A program made the translations under genes and the position numbers. From positions 1,054,001 through 1,118,000 of the forward strand of contig NZ_CP010797.1 in assembly GCF_000954115.1 (NCBI RefSeq): a stretch of DNA of 64,000 nt, given 5' to 3'. Shown here one piece after another: positions 9,442-22,162 of the stretch. How positions within the stretch are numbered: the first letter of the stretch is position 1; the number at the start of each line of letters is the position of its first letter. The notes under the pieces were generated by a model. It was not told where the DNA came from. It saw only the letters and a program-made list of their open reading frames with translations, and made no database searches. The DNA comes from Rhodococcus sp. B7740. Its GTDB lineage: Bacteria; Actinomycetota; Actinomycetes; Mycobacteriales; Mycobacteriaceae.

Positions 9442-10199
9442 CAGCGCGGCATCCTGCGCCAGAGCCATTGCGGCAGTAGACGCATGCCGAAGAACACCGG
9501 TCGCAGAGTGCCGGGGATCCACACGGTGGCCCGACGCTTGCCCAGCGCGGTGACCACGCCGTCGGCGACCTGATCCGGTGTACTGGACATGGGCGCGGGT
9601 GTCATCCCCTCGGTCATAAAACCGATGACGAATCCCGGACGAACGAGTAGGAGATGGACCCCGCTGCCGTGCAGGGAATCGCTCAGTCCGCCGGCGAACC
9701 CGTCGAGACCGGCCTTGGCCGACCCGTACACGTAGTTGGCGCGCCGCACTCGAACTCCCGCCACCGACGAGAACACGACCAGGTCGCCGCTCCCCTGCGC
9801 TCGGAGCAACTTCGCCGCATGCGTCAGCACCGAAACCTGCGCCAGGAAGTCGGTGGTGATGACGTCGAGAGCGTGCTGAGCGTCGTTCTCGGCGCGCGCT
9901 TGATCCCCGAGGATGCCGAACGCCAACACCACGATCCCGATCGGACCGTATCGCTCGGCAATCCGGCTCACGAGCTCGGCGTGGGTGTCCATCGCGTTCG
10001 CGTCGAACTCGACGGTGTGAACGGCGTCCGCGCCTGCCTGCTGCACTCGTCGTTGCTGGGCATCGAGGTCACTGCTGCGCCGAGCTGCCAGTACGACGGT
10101 TCGGCCGGAGGCGAGTCGGGTAGCGACCTCCAGTCCGATCTCGCTGCGCCCACCCAACAGCAACAGCGTTCCGGCCGCGGGTTCTGCTCGTCTGCTCAC
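9441..10199 (-). CDS. Short-chain dehydrogenase/reductase (Rv2073c-like)
   Basis: A 252-aa classical SDR. The nucleotide-binding loop is GGRSEIG after a beta strand (TLLLLGGRSEIG), the catalytic serine lies in FSSVAG, and the active-site pair is in YVYGSAKAG (Y-x3-K). The GTG start at 10197-10199 gives (M)SRRAEPAAG; longer frames run into the divergent promoter region. It resembles decaprenylphosphoryl-ribose 2'-epimerase-type reductases (DprE2 family) in its general pattern, but the substrate cannot be read from sequence. It is co-directional and overlapping with cobL, as in mycobacteria, although no corrin step is known to need it. Confidence 0.85.
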   Translation of the reverse strand: MSRRAEPAAGTLLLLGGRSEIGLEVATRLASGRTVVLAARRSSDLDAQQRRVQQAGADAVHTVEFDANAMDTHAELVSRIAERYGPIGIVVLAFGILGDQARAENDAQHALDVITTDFLAQVSVLTHAAKLLRAQGSGDLVVFSSVAGVRVRRANYVYGSAKAGLDGFAGGLSDSLHGSGVHLLLVRPGFVIGFMTEGMTPAPMSSTPDQVADGVVTALGKRRATVWIPGTLRPVFFGMRLLPQWLWRRMPR

Positions 10200-10232
10200 G
10201 CCGACCAGTCTTGCCGATGAAATCGCATTCAC

Positions 10233-10238
10233 TACAGT
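10233..10238 (+). promoter_or_regulatory. Candidate -10 element, leaderless start of the Rv2074-like gene
   Basis: The hexamer TACAGT ends 6 nt before the ATG at 10245, with no Shine-Dalgarno sequence in between. It lies in the 45-bp divergent gap with the SDR gene. Confidence 0.4.
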
Positions 10239-10244
10239 CGGGGC

Positions 10245-10658
10245 ATGGCCGCCATTCCCGCAGACGCGACTGCCCTCGCCGACGACGCATTCGAGTTCCT
10301 TGCCGAGCGGCATCTGGCCACTCTGACGACACTGCGACCCGACGGAACCCCGCACGTGGTCGCCGTCGGGTTCACCTACGATGCCGAATCCCGCTGCGCT
10401 CGGGTCATCACCAACGACGTATCGCAGAAGGCGATCAACGCCGGCCGTGGCGCCTACGCCGCCGTCACCCAGATCGACGGCGCCCGCTGGCTGACGTTGG
10501 AGGGCCCCGCGTCGGTCCGAAACGATCGTGAATCGGTCGTCGATGCGGAGAACCGCTATGCGCAGCGCTACCGCGTACCCAGGGAGAACCCCACCCGAGT
10601 CGTCATCGAGATACAGGTCCAGCGGGTACTGGGTAGCCGTTCGCTGCTCGACCGGTAG
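10245..10658 (+). CDS. F420-dependent biliverdin reductase-like PPOX protein (Rv2074-like)
   Basis: A 137-aa single-domain split-barrel protein, the same length as M. tuberculosis Rv2074, which has been described as an F420-dependent biliverdin reductase. Recognisable parts are [21 protein letters not shown] at residues 17-37 and the C-terminal [23 protein letters not shown]. It sits next to the SDR-cobL pair as Rv2074 does. The activity is inferred from family and position; a general F420- or flavin-dependent reductase remains possible. Confidence 0.82.
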   Translation: MAAIPADATALADDAFEFLAERHLATLTTLRPDGTPHVVAVGFTYDAESRCARVITNDVSQKAINAGRGAYAAVTQIDGARWLTLEGPASVRNDRESVVDAENRYAQRYRVPRENPTRVVIEIQVQRVLGSRSLLDR

Positions 10659-10677
10659 CGGGCCGTCCCGTCTGCTT

Positions 10678-11256
10678 TCACCGCCAGGGAAGCACGGTCA
10701 GGTTCGGCCATTCGGTCGTCCACCGGGCAGCCTTGGCCTCGTACACGTGCCGCATCGGCAACCGCGGGTTCGGCCGCACGATTCCCGCGAAGAGATCCTC
10801 GAATCCGTGCGGTGCGTACACGACGTCCGTACCGCCCTGGTCGGTGGTGATGCCGAAGCAGCACGTCGTGGAGACGAAGTGATCGATCGCATCCTCGGTG
10901 CTTCGGTACGGTGCGATCGCAGTGCCGAAATGCTGCTCGTACCACAGGTGTACCCGCGCCTCGTTGCGTACTTCGACGTCCACACCGAGGTCGGCGAACA
11001 CCGATGCCGCGCGCTCGATCACCTCGTTCTCCGATTCGTAGGACAGATCGGAGTCGTCGAAGTAGAAGAAGTCGTAGTCCCGGATACCCGCACGAAGGTC
11101 CCTACCGGCCAGGTGGTTCCAGACCGTCTGGAACAGGCCACCCGCCGTCAGGTACCACCCGGGAAGCTTCAGTTCTGGTGCACGTCGAAGTATCTCGGCG
11201 ACAGCAGGATTGGATCGAACGATCGAGACGAACTCGGGCTCGCCTCGATTCGTCAC
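10678..11256 (-). CDS. Nucleotidyltransferase-family protein (COG3575-like)
   Basis: A 192-aa protein whose centre (AGIRDYDFFYFDDSDLSYESE) resembles the nucleotidyltransferase family formerly called DUF925, with acidic residues in the metal-binding region. The GTG at 11254-11256 overlaps the stop codon of the upstream M24 peptidase (GTGA), which fixes the start and indicates translational coupling. The cognate substrate is unknown. The 3' end converges on the Rv2074-like gene with a 19-bp gap. Confidence 0.8.
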   Translation of the reverse strand: MTNRGEPEFVSIVRSNPAVAEILRRAPELKLPGWYLTAGGLFQTVWNHLAGRDLRAGIRDYDFFYFDDSDLSYESENEVIERAASVFADLGVDVEVRNEARVHLWYEQHFGTAIAPYRSTEDAIDHFVSTTCCFGITTDQGGTDVVYAPHGFEDLFAGIVRPNPRLPMRHVYEAKAARWTTEWPNLTVLPWR

Positions 11257-12395
11257 GCCGGCAGGACGGCCAGGCCGTGCGGCCGCAGGTTGACCGACTC
11301 GCACCCGTCCGCGGTGACGACGACGATGTCCTCGATGCGCGCACCCCACTGTCCGCGGAAGTAGATTCCCGGCTCGATGCTGAACGCCATTCCTTCGGTC
11401 AGCGTGATGTCGTTGCCGGCAACGATGTACGGCTCCTCGTGCACCGACAGGCCGATCCCGTGCCCGGTCCGGTGCAGGAACGCCTCGCCCAGACCGGCGT
11501 CGACCAGCACGTCGCGGGCTGCCGCATCGATGGACTGCGCCGTGACGCCGGGCACCACCGCATCGACAGCTGCCTGCTGGGCCCGCTCGAGTACCGCGTA
11601 CTGCTCGGCGATCTCTGCCGAGGGCTCGCCGAGACTGTACGTGCGGGTCGAGTCGGAGTTGTATCCCGGTGCAACGGGTCCCCCGATGTCGATCACCACG
11701 ATGTCGCCTGCCTCGACGACTCGATCGGAGACCTCGTGGTGCGGGTCGGCACCGTGAGGCCCGGACCCGACGATGATGAATTCCGGTGCTGTGTGGCCTT
11801 CTTCGACGATCGCGGCCGCGATGTCCGAGGCGATCTCCGCTTCCGTGCGGCCTACTCGAAGCCACTCGCCCATCCGGGCGTGCACGCGGTCGATGGCGTA
11901 CCCGGCGCGGCGCAACGCGTCGATCTCGGCCGCATCCTTGACCATTCGAAGTTCGCGAAGCACGTCGGTGGCCAGCACCGGGACCGTGCCGAAGACACCC
12001 GCCAACGGCACGAAATGCAGGGCAGGCATGGCGTCGGCGACGGCTGTTCTCGTTCCGCCGGGAACTGCCGCTGCCACCAGTGCGTACGGATCCACACCGT
12101 CGACCCAGTCGACGAGCGTCAGAGACAGCTCCTGCGCCGCGGAATCACCCAGTGCGGCGAGCTCGAGCCGCGGAACCACGACCGTCGGGGTGCTGCCGTC
12201 TGCCGGAACGACCAGAGCGATGAGACGCTCGAACGAGCTGGCCTTCGATCCGATCAGGTACTGCAGATCGGGACCCGGGGTGATCAACAGGGCATCCAAG
12301 CCTGCTTCCGACGTCAGGCGAGCCGCGCGGGCGAGTCTGGACGCGTAGACATCGCTGGAGAAACGTGAGGAACTGACCGAAGAATCGACACTCAT
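11253..12395 (-). CDS. pepE: M24-family Xaa-Pro peptidase (PepE/PepQ-like)
   Basis: A 380-aa protein with the two-part architecture of proline peptidases: an N-terminal creatinase-like domain (to about residue 150) and a C-terminal pita-bread metallopeptidase domain. The dinuclear-metal ligands can be placed in VIDIGGP and DSTRTYSLG (Asp, Asp), HRTGHGIG (His), FSIEPGIY (Glu) and ARIEDIVVV (Glu). It would release an N-terminal residue ahead of proline or cleave X-Pro dipeptides. It corresponds in order to Rv2089c pepE. A TAGCCT hexamer lies 6 nt before the ATG, so translation is probably leaderless. Confidence 0.9.
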   Translation of the reverse strand: MSVDSSVSSSRFSSDVYASRLARAARLTSEAGLDALLITPGPDLQYLIGSKASSFERLIALVVPADGSTPTVVVPRLELAALGDSAAQELSLTLVDWVDGVDPYALVAAAVPGGTRTAVADAMPALHFVPLAGVFGTVPVLATDVLRELRMVKDAAEIDALRRAGYAIDRVHARMGEWLRVGRTEAEIASDIAAAIVEEGHTAPEFIIVGSGPHGADPHHEVSDRVVEAGDIVVIDIGGPVAPGYNSDSTRTYSLGEPSAEIAEQYAVLERAQQAAVDAVVPGVTAQSIDAAARDVLVDAGLGEAFLHRTGHGIGLSVHEEPYIVAGNDITLTEGMAFSIEPGIYFRGQWGARIEDIVVVTADGCESVNLRPHGLAVLPA

Positions 12396-12401
12396 ACCTT
12401 C

Positions 12402-12407
12402 AGGCTA
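12402..12407 (-). promoter_or_regulatory. Candidate -10 element, leaderless start of pepE
   Basis: On the minus strand TAGCCT is followed by 6 nt and then the ATG at 12393-12395. The divergent exonuclease gene starts only about 36 bp away on the other strand. Confidence 0.45.
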
Positions 12408-12431
12408 ATGCCGTACGGCAAGATGAGTTCC

Positions 12432-13400
12432 ATGACCGCCCCCGGAAAGTCTCCGTTGCTGCTCCTCGACGGTGCGAGCCTGTGGTTCAGGGCCTACTAC
12501 GCACTGCCCGAGTCGATTACGGCCCCCGACGGGCGACCCGTCAATGCCGTTCGCGGCTTCCTCGACATGATCTCGGCGTTGATTGCGCGCACCGAACCCA
12601 GCCGACTCGCAGTGTGCCTCGATCTCGACTGGCGCCCACAGTTCCGCGTCGACCTCGTGCCGTCCTACAAGGCGCATCGTGTTGCCGACGCTGCCCCGGA
12701 GGTCGCCGAGAGCGAAGAAGTTCCGGAGACACTGACACCACAGGTGGACATGATCATGGATGTGCTCGCCGCATTGGGGATCGCGACCGCAGGCGCAGAC
12801 GGTCTCGAAGCCGACGACGTGCTGGGAACCCTGGCAGCACGCGAGCGTCAGGACCCGGTGGTCGTGGTCAGCGGGGACAGGGATCTACTTCAGGTCGCCG
12901 CCGACGAACCGAACGAGGTGCGCGTTCTGTACGTGGGACGCGGTTTGGCCAAGGCCGAATTGTTCGATCCCGCACTGGTTTCCGAGCGCTACGGTGTTCC
13001 GCTTCATCGAGCGGGTGCGGCGTACGCGGAGCTCGCCCTGCTGCGCGGCGATGCCTCGGACGGCCTGCCCGGTGTCAAAGGGATCGGTGAGAAGACGGCA
13101 TCGACGTTGATGCTGAACTACGAATCCGTCGCTGCGTTGCGCGCTGCGGCCCTCGACCCGGCATCGGACATGGCCAAGGGCATCCGGGCGAAGCTGGCAA
13201 ACGCGAGCGAGTACCTGGACGCCGCGCTCCCCGTCGTCCGAGTTGTCACCGACGCCGATGTCGTTCTGTCGAAGTCCGACGAGATTCCGGCCGAGCCCGC
13301 CGATCTCGACGCGCTGAACACACTCGCCGAAACCCTCGGTATCGAGAACGCCGTGGCCCGCCTCGTCGCTGCGATGGCGGCCACGGCCTCGACTGCCTGA
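12432..13400 (+). CDS. 5'-3' exonuclease (PIN/H3TH, Rv2090-like)
   Basis: A 322-aa stand-alone flap-endonuclease/5'-3' exonuclease of the kind fused to DNA polymerase I in other proteins. N-terminal metal-binding Asp is in LLLLDGASL; further acidic clusters are [19 protein letters not shown] and [10 protein letters not shown]. The helix-hairpin-helix DNA-binding part is [17 protein letters not shown]. The ATG at 12432 ([14 protein letters not shown]) matches the length of homologues; in-frame ATGs at 12408 and 12423 are alternatives. It probably takes part in flap or primer removal during repair. It converges on the DUF4333 gene. Confidence 0.88.
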   Translation: MTAPGKSPLLLLDGASLWFRAYYALPESITAPDGRPVNAVRGFLDMISALIARTEPSRLAVCLDLDWRPQFRVDLVPSYKAHRVADAAPEVAESEEVPETLTPQVDMIMDVLAALGIATAGADGLEADDVLGTLAARERQDPVVVVSGDRDLLQVAADEPNEVRVLYVGRGLAKAELFDPALVSERYGVPLHRAGAAYAELALLRGDASDGLPGVKGIGEKTASTLMLNYESVAALRAAALDPASDMAKGIRAKLANASEYLDAALPVVRVVTDADVVLSKSDEIPAEPADLDALNTLAETLGIENAVARLVAAMAATASTA

Positions 13401-13419
13401 ACGGCCGACCGACGCGGGA

Positions 13420-17197
<3,778 letters not shown>

Positions 17198-17224
17198 GCG
17201 ATCGACCCGACGGTTCGGCCGCGG

Positions 17225-18196
17225 TCAGATCGTGTCGTCGTACTGTGCCTGCACTCGGGTCGCGGTACCGAAGCCGCTGGACGGCGGTGTCGGAGCGACG
17301 GCATCCGGTGACTCGATCGAACTTGCGCCGTCGATGCGCGTTGCTTCGTCATCTGACACATCACCCCATTCGTCTCTTCTCTTGCGCAACTTACGCTTGT
17401 CGTGAATCCGCGCAATCTGCACTGCCATCTCGAAGAGCACCGTCAACGCCAAGGCCAAGGCCAGCATCGAGAAAGGGTCCTGCCCCGGAGTCGCGATGGC
17501 CGCGAAGACGAACAGCCCGAAGATGAGACCTCGACGCCACGCCTTGAGTCGCTCGTAGGTGAGTACGCCGACGAAATTCAGGGCGACCACCAGCAACGGA
17601 ATCTCGAAGCTGACGCCGAAGATGATGAGGAGGTTGATCAGGAATCCGAAGTACTGGTCACCGCTGAGCGCGGTGATCTGGACGTTGTCACCGATCGAGA
17701 GCAGGAAGTGCAGGCCCTTGGCCACCACGAAGTAGGCCAGGACGGCTCCGGTGACGAACAGCGCCGCGGCTCCGGTCACGAACGAGACCGCGTATCGACG
17801 TTCGTTCGCGTACAGACCCGGGGTGATGAACGCCCAGATCTGATACAGCCAGATGGGACAGGCCAGCACGACACCGGCGGTGAACGCGACCTTGAATCGC
17901 AACAGGAACTGATCGAACGGCCCGGTCGCCAGCAGACGACACTGGTCGTCGTTGCTCAGATTCGCGCGGAGGCTCGGATCGAGCGTGCAGTAGGGACCCC
18001 GTAGGAGGTCGCCGAGGCTCTCGACGCCGAAGATGGTGTGCGAGTACCAGAAGAACCCGAAAGCAGTCGTCAGCGCGACGGCGACCAACGACCACAGGAG
18101 CCGGGTTCGCAGCTCGTACAGGTGATCGACCAACGACATCGTGCCGTCGGGATTGACTCGGCGCTTGCTACGCCGCGGATCGAACGGAATGCGCAT
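17225..18196 (-). CDS. tatC: Twin-arginine translocase subunit TatC
   Basis: A 323-aa polytopic membrane protein with about six hydrophobic helices and the TatC signature near the N-terminus ([13 protein letters not shown]). TatC recognises twin-arginine signal peptides and forms the receptor core of the Tat export machine. The C-terminal roughly 70 residues are charged and cytoplasmic. tatA lies upstream on the same strand, with a strong hairpin in the 110-bp gap. Confidence 0.95.
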   Translation of the reverse strand: MRIPFDPRRSKRRVNPDGTMSLVDHLYELRTRLLWSLVAVALTTAFGFFWYSHTIFGVESLGDLLRGPYCTLDPSLRANLSNDDQCRLLATGPFDQFLLRFKVAFTAGVVLACPIWLYQIWAFITPGLYANERRYAVSFVTGAAALFVTGAVLAYFVVAKGLHFLLSIGDNVQITALSGDQYFGFLINLLIIFGVSFEIPLLVVALNFVGVLTYERLKAWRRGLIFGLFVFAAIATPGQDPFSMLALALALTVLFEMAVQIARIHDKRKLRKRRDEWGDVSDDEATRIDGASSIESPDAVAPTPPSSGFGTATRVQAQYDDTI

Positions 18197-18260
18197 GGTG
18201 TTCTACGGTCAGCCTTCTTCGGTCGGACGACGGCGCGGAGCCGTCACCGACAGCAGTGAA

Positions 18261-18288
18261 CCTTCGGTGCCACCTGGCACCGAAGGTG
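18261..18288 (-). other. Perfect 12-bp hairpin between tatA and tatC
   Basis: ACCTTCGGTGCC at 18261-18272 and its exact complement at 18277-18288 enclose a 4-nt loop. No run of T follows it on the minus strand. It may be a partial terminator or an mRNA-stabilising or processing element that sets different TatA and TatC levels (inference). Confidence 0.7.
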
Positions 18289-18306
18289 TGCTGAGCGGCC
18301 GTGCGC

Positions 18307-18573
18307 TCAGGCAGACTTCGCGTCGTGCTGGGTCTCGGTGTTCGGCTGCACGACAGGCGTAGGCGAAGGCAGCTGAGCGGGAGCGGTCGGCTGCTGCGCC
18401 GTCGCGGTGTCGGCGTCGGACTTGCCGTCGTTCTGCATCTCCTTCACCTCGCTCTTGAAGATGCGCAACGACCGGCCGAGTCCGCGAGCAGCCTCGGGCA
18501 GCTTCTTGGAACCGAACAGAATGATGACGACCACCGCAACGATGGCCCAGTGCCAAGGACTGGTGAATCCCAT
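18307..18573 (-). CDS. tatA: Twin-arginine translocase subunit TatA
   Basis: An 88-aa protein with one N-terminal membrane helix ([15 protein letters not shown], residues 7-21), the hinge [14 protein letters not shown] and an amphipathic helix (residues about 25-45), then a polar tail rich in Q, P and T. TatA oligomers form the export pathway with TatC. A GGAGG ribosome site 6-7 nt before the ATG supports the start. Confidence 0.95.
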   Translation of the reverse strand: MGFTSPWHWAIVAVVVIILFGSKKLPEAARGLGRSLRIFKSEVKEMQNDGKSDADTATAQQPTAPAQLPSPTPVVQPNTETQHDAKSA

Positions 18574-18659
18574 GCGAACCTCCTACAGATCAGATGAATC
18601 GAGCGTACCCGACCGCGGGCATCGCCTCCGGCAGCAGCGGGTGTCGGTTTGCCCCGTGT

Positions 18660-19655
18660 TCACGTGGGGACGGTGCCGTCCGCGCTGGTGGCATCGAGCT
18701 CGGCATACGCATCCAGGGCCGAGCGGGCACGATCGCGGACGGAGTTCACCAAGGATTCAGGTGCCAGTACCGTGACGCCGCCGCCGAAGCCCAAGGTCAA
18801 TCGAGTCATCCACTGCAGCGTCGCGAACCTCATCGTGACCACGATGGAACCGTCGGCATCCGCGGCGACCTGCGTCATCGGGTAGTAGTCCAGAATCCAG
18901 GTGAAGGCCGGCGACACCTTCAGCCGGGCCTGCGAAAGCGAGGGATCGTCGTTGAAGATCTCGAAGGCGTCCTCGTCCTGCACCGATTCCGGAGGCGCGG
19001 CGGGTTCGTCGAGTTCGGTTGCCGAGTCGATGCGGTCGAATCGGAACAGCCGCACTCCCTCGGCGCTTCGGCACCACGCCTGGACGTAACTGTTGTCGTC
19101 GACGACGACCGTCCTGATCGGGTCCACGGTCCGTTCGGTGACGACATCCCGCGATGCGGAGTAGTAGGTCAGCTGCAGGGCATGCCGGTGACGCAGCGCA
19201 GAACGAACGGTACTCGAGACCGGTCCCTCCTCGGCACCTGCGCTGTCGTGATCCGACGAGAGCGGCACGTTGGCCGCAGCCGAGCCCGCTGCGGTCTCGA
19301 TCTTCGCGATAGCGCGCTGAGCGGCGGACGGGTCGACCATGCCGGGCATGGACGTCAGGGATCGAAGCGCAACCAACAGGGCCGTCGCCTCGGTCGACGT
19401 CAGGCGCAGCGGTCGATCGATTCCGGCCGAGAACGTGACGTCGATGCTCTCCTCGGAGAACGACAGATCGATGAGATCACCCGGACCGTAACCGGGCAGA
19501 CCACACATCCAGAGCTGATTGAGATCGGCCATCAACGTCGCGGTCGACACCCCCAGCTCACGCGCGGCCTCCTCGGCACTCAAGCCGGGATTTGCCATGA
19601 AGAACGGCACCATGTTGAGCAACCTGGCCAGCCGAACCGACAGTCGCGCGCTCAT
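18660..19655 (-). CDS. pafC: WYL-domain transcription regulator PafC
   Basis: A 331-aa protein with an N-terminal winged-helix region ([19 protein letters not shown]) and a C-terminal WYL-type region. PafC works with PafB as a heterodimeric activator of the LexA/RecA-independent DNA-damage response in mycobacteria. Its ATG (19653-19655) overlaps the pafB stop (ATGA), so the two are made together. The annotated start was chosen from that overlap; the same frame extends much further upstream without meaning. Confidence 0.93.
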   Translation of the reverse strand: MSARLSVRLARLLNMVPFFMANPGLSAEEAARELGVSTATLMADLNQLWMCGLPGYGPGDLIDLSFSEESIDVTFSAGIDRPLRLTSTEATALLVALRSLTSMPGMVDPSAAQRAIAKIETAAGSAAANVPLSSDHDSAGAEEGPVSSTVRSALRHRHALQLTYYSASRDVVTERTVDPIRTVVVDDNSYVQAWCRSAEGVRLFRFDRIDSATELDEPAAPPESVQDEDAFEIFNDDPSLSQARLKVSPAFTWILDYYPMTQVAADADGSIVVTMRFATLQWMTRLTLGFGGGVTVLAPESLVNSVRDRARSALDAYAELDATSADGTVPT

Positions 19656-20644
19656 CGCTGGTTCTCCACGTCGGCCGCTGTCTGCAGGGTCGAGATCACG
19701 TCGGCGCGCAATTCCGCGGGTTCGAGAACCACCGCATCCGCGCCGTGACCGGCGATCAACCGCGAGACCCAATCCCAGGACCGCACGGGCACCTCGACGA
19801 CCGTGCCGCTTCGGGTGCCGAGACTCTGCACGCCCACCACCGTTCCCATTCTGCGCAATTCCAGCGCCCTTCCGTCCTGCAGCCACACTCGGGCCGTGCC
19901 CGATACCGAGGACGTGCCCGCCACTCGGCGGACGATCTCCTGCAGATCGACACCGTCGGGCTTGCGGACGCTCTGCGGGGTGCCGAACGACTTGACCTCG
20001 TCGCCGATTCGGGACAGGCGAAATGTGCGGGTGTCGTCGCGGTCCACGTCGTGCCCCACCAGATACCAGCGGCCGCGAAACGTCACGACGCCCCACGGCT
20101 CGACGGTTCGGGTGGTGAACGGCTCGGTCAACGACGGGCGGTGTTGGAACCGTACCGACTTTCCGTCGTCGATCGCGGCCAGCAGGGCACCCAGGGCGGG
20201 TTCGGAGCCTCGGGTACGGGCGGGAACCGCGGTCACCGCTGCGGCGGACTCGTTCTGGTCGACCTGAATTCCGGCGGCGCGGAGTTTGAGCAACGCACTC
20301 TGTGCCGCCGAGGTGAGCTCCGGCGATTCCCACAGTTTGACCGCTACTGCGACGGCGGCCGATTCCTCGCTGGTGAGGTCGATGTCGGGAAGTTCGTAGG
20401 CATCGCGGTTGATGCGATAGCCCTCGACGCCGCCGAACCTGGTGGCGGTACCGGTTTCCAACGGGACACCGAGGTCACGCAGTTCGTTCTTGTCTCGCTC
20501 GAACATTCTGCTGAACGCTTCGTGGCTCGTGGAGTCGTCGTATCCGGCAACGCTCTCGCGGATCCACTCCGCGGTCAGGAACTGACGTGTCGACAGCAGA
20601 CAGATGACCAGATTCATCAGGCGTTCGACTTTGGTGGTGGCCAC
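19652..20644 (-). CDS. pafB: WYL-domain transcription regulator PafB
   Basis: A 330-aa partner of PafC, with an N-terminal helix-turn-helix region (MATTKVERLMNLVICLL) and a WYL domain whose core reads GRWYLVGHDVDRDDTRTFRLSRI. PafBC activates DNA-repair genes on DNA damage, probably after sensing ssDNA. It starts at GTG 20642-20644. It is downstream of pafA with a 61-bp gap and its own probable promoter. Confidence 0.94.
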   Translation of the reverse strand: MATTKVERLMNLVICLLSTRQFLTAEWIRESVAGYDDSTSHEAFSRMFERDKNELRDLGVPLETGTATRFGGVEGYRINRDAYELPDIDLTSEESAAVAVAVKLWESPELTSAAQSALLKLRAAGIQVDQNESAAAVTAVPARTRGSEPALGALLAAIDDGKSVRFQHRPSLTEPFTTRTVEPWGVVTFRGRWYLVGHDVDRDDTRTFRLSRIGDEVKSFGTPQSVRKPDGVDLQEIVRRVAGTSSVSGTARVWLQDGRALELRRMGTVVGVQSLGTRSGTVVEVPVRSWDWVSRLIAGHGADAVVLEPAELRADVISTLQTAADVENQR

Positions 20645-20652
20645 GACAGTCG

Positions 20653-20658
20653 AGCCTA
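20653..20658 (-). promoter_or_regulatory. Candidate -10 element of pafBC
   Basis: TAGGCT on the minus strand is followed by 8 nt and then the pafB GTG. It implies that pafBC can be transcribed separately from pafA with an almost absent leader. Confidence 0.45.
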
Positions 20659-20705
20659 GTTGCTCACCGGTGGACGCAGCGGTAACGACCCGACTGCGTC
20701 CGGCA

Positions 20706-22064
20706 CTACATCGACGCGATCAACCGTTCCACTCGCTCGTCGACCGATCGGAACGGGTCTTTGCAGAGCACGGTTCGCTGAGCCTGGTCGTTCAACTTCA
20801 GGTGTACCCAGTCGACGGTGAAGTCGCGACCCGCTTCCTGAGCGGCCGTGATGAATTCTCCGCGCAGCTTGGCCCTGGTGGTCTGCGGCGGCAGATCGAC
20901 GGCCTCGTCGATCTGCTCGTCCTCGGTGACTCGCTTGGCCAGCCCCTTGCGCTGCAACAGATCGAACACTCCGCGGCCGCGCTTGATGTCGTGGTAGGCG
21001 AGGTCCAGCTGAGCGATCTTGGGATCGGACAGCTCCATCGAGTAACGGTCCTGATAACGCTGGAACAGTTTGCGTTTGATGACCCAGTCGATCTCGGTGT
21101 CCACCTTCGCGAAATCCTGTGTCTCGATGGCGTCGAGCGTTCGTCCCCACAGGTCGACGACCTGCTCCACCTGAGTGTTCGGCTCGCGCGTCTTGAGATG
21201 CTCGACGGCTCGCGAGTAGTACTCGCGCTGGATATCGAGGGCGCTGGCCTGTCGTCCCCCGGCGAGTCGAACGGGGCGACGTCCGGTGAGATCGTGACTG
21301 ACCTCGCGGATTGCGCGAATCGGATTGTCCAGCGCGAAATCTCGGAAGGACACGCCCGCCTCGATCATCTCGAGAACGAGGGCTGCCGTACCGACCTTGA
21401 GCATCGTCGAGGTCTCGGCCATGTTGGAGTCGCCCACGATGACGTGCAGTCGGCGGTACTTCTCGGCGTCGGCGTGCGGCTCGTCGCGCGTGTTGATGAT
21501 CGGCCGCGAACGAGTGGTGGCCGAGGAGACGCCTTCCCAGATGTGCTCGGCGCGCTGCGACAGGCAGAACGTCGCAGCCTTGGGCGTCTGGAGCACCTTG
21601 CCCGCGCCACAGATCAACTGACGCGTGACCAGGAACGGCAGCAGAACGTCCGAGATTCGGGAGAACTCGCCGGCACGTTGGACGAGAAAGTTCTCGTGGC
21701 AGCCGTAGGAGTTACCCGCCGAGTCGGTGTTGTTCTTGAACAGATAGATATCGCCGCCGATACCCTCTTCGGCCAGGCGCTGCTCGGCGTCTATCAGCAG
21801 GTCCTCCAGTACCCGCTCGCCTGCGCGGTCGTGGGTTACCAGCTGCAACAGACTGTCGCACTCGGCGGTGGCGTACTCGGGATGCGAGCCCACGTCGAGG
21901 TACAGGCGGGCTCCGTTGCGAAGAAACACATTCGAGCTGCGACCCCACGAAACGACTCGGCGGAACAGATAGCGAGCCACTTCGTCCGGACTCAGCCGTC
22001 GATGTCCGTGGAAAGTACATGTGACACCGAACTCTGTCTCGATGCCCATAATTCGTCGCTGCAC
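20706..22064 (-). CDS. pafA: Pup--protein ligase PafA
   Basis: A 452-aa glutamine-synthetase-fold ligase that couples the C-terminal Glu of deamidated Pup to substrate lysines, using ATP. The metal-binding glutamates lie in the N-terminal MGIETEFGV; other conserved parts are [13 protein letters not shown] and [24 protein letters not shown]. The GTG start (22062-22064) gives [12 protein letters not shown] as in homologues and sits 6 nt after a TAGTGT hexamer. Confidence 0.97.
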   Translation of the reverse strand: MQRRIMGIETEFGVTCTFHGHRRLSPDEVARYLFRRVVSWGRSSNVFLRNGARLYLDVGSHPEYATAECDSLLQLVTHDRAGERVLEDLLIDAEQRLAEEGIGGDIYLFKNNTDSAGNSYGCHENFLVQRAGEFSRISDVLLPFLVTRQLICGAGKVLQTPKAATFCLSQRAEHIWEGVSSATTRSRPIINTRDEPHADAEKYRRLHVIVGDSNMAETSTMLKVGTAALVLEMIEAGVSFRDFALDNPIRAIREVSHDLTGRRPVRLAGGRQASALDIQREYYSRAVEHLKTREPNTQVEQVVDLWGRTLDAIETQDFAKVDTEIDWVIKRKLFQRYQDRYSMELSDPKIAQLDLAYHDIKRGRGVFDLLQRKGLAKRVTEDEQIDEAVDLPPQTTRAKLRGEFITAAQEAGRDFTVDWVHLKLNDQAQRTVLCKDPFRSVDERVERLIASM

Positions 22065-22070
22065 ACTTCG

Positions 22071-22076
22071 ACACTA
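22071..22076 (-). promoter_or_regulatory. Candidate -10 element, leaderless start of pafA
   Basis: TAGTGT on the minus strand, then 6 nt, then the pafA GTG. No Shine-Dalgarno sequence precedes the start. Confidence 0.4.
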
Positions 22077-22149
22077 CAACGCAACCCGCGGATCGATGTG
22101 TCGGAGCGCCCCGATGTCGTCCGTCCGTGAGGATGCCGTCGCACGTGCC

Positions 22150-22155
22150 TAGGCT
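22150..22155 (+). promoter_or_regulatory. Candidate -10 element, leaderless start of the PAP2-kinase gene
   Basis: TAGGCT ends 7 nt before the ATG at 22163; no ribosome-binding sequence lies between them. Confidence 0.5.
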
Positions 22156-22162
22156 GGGCGTC

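Noticed and set aside
12396-12414. Iron box between pepE and the exonuclease gene
   Set aside because: Only AGGCTAA matches; about half of the consensus positions disagree, and the match is explained by the pepE -10 element.
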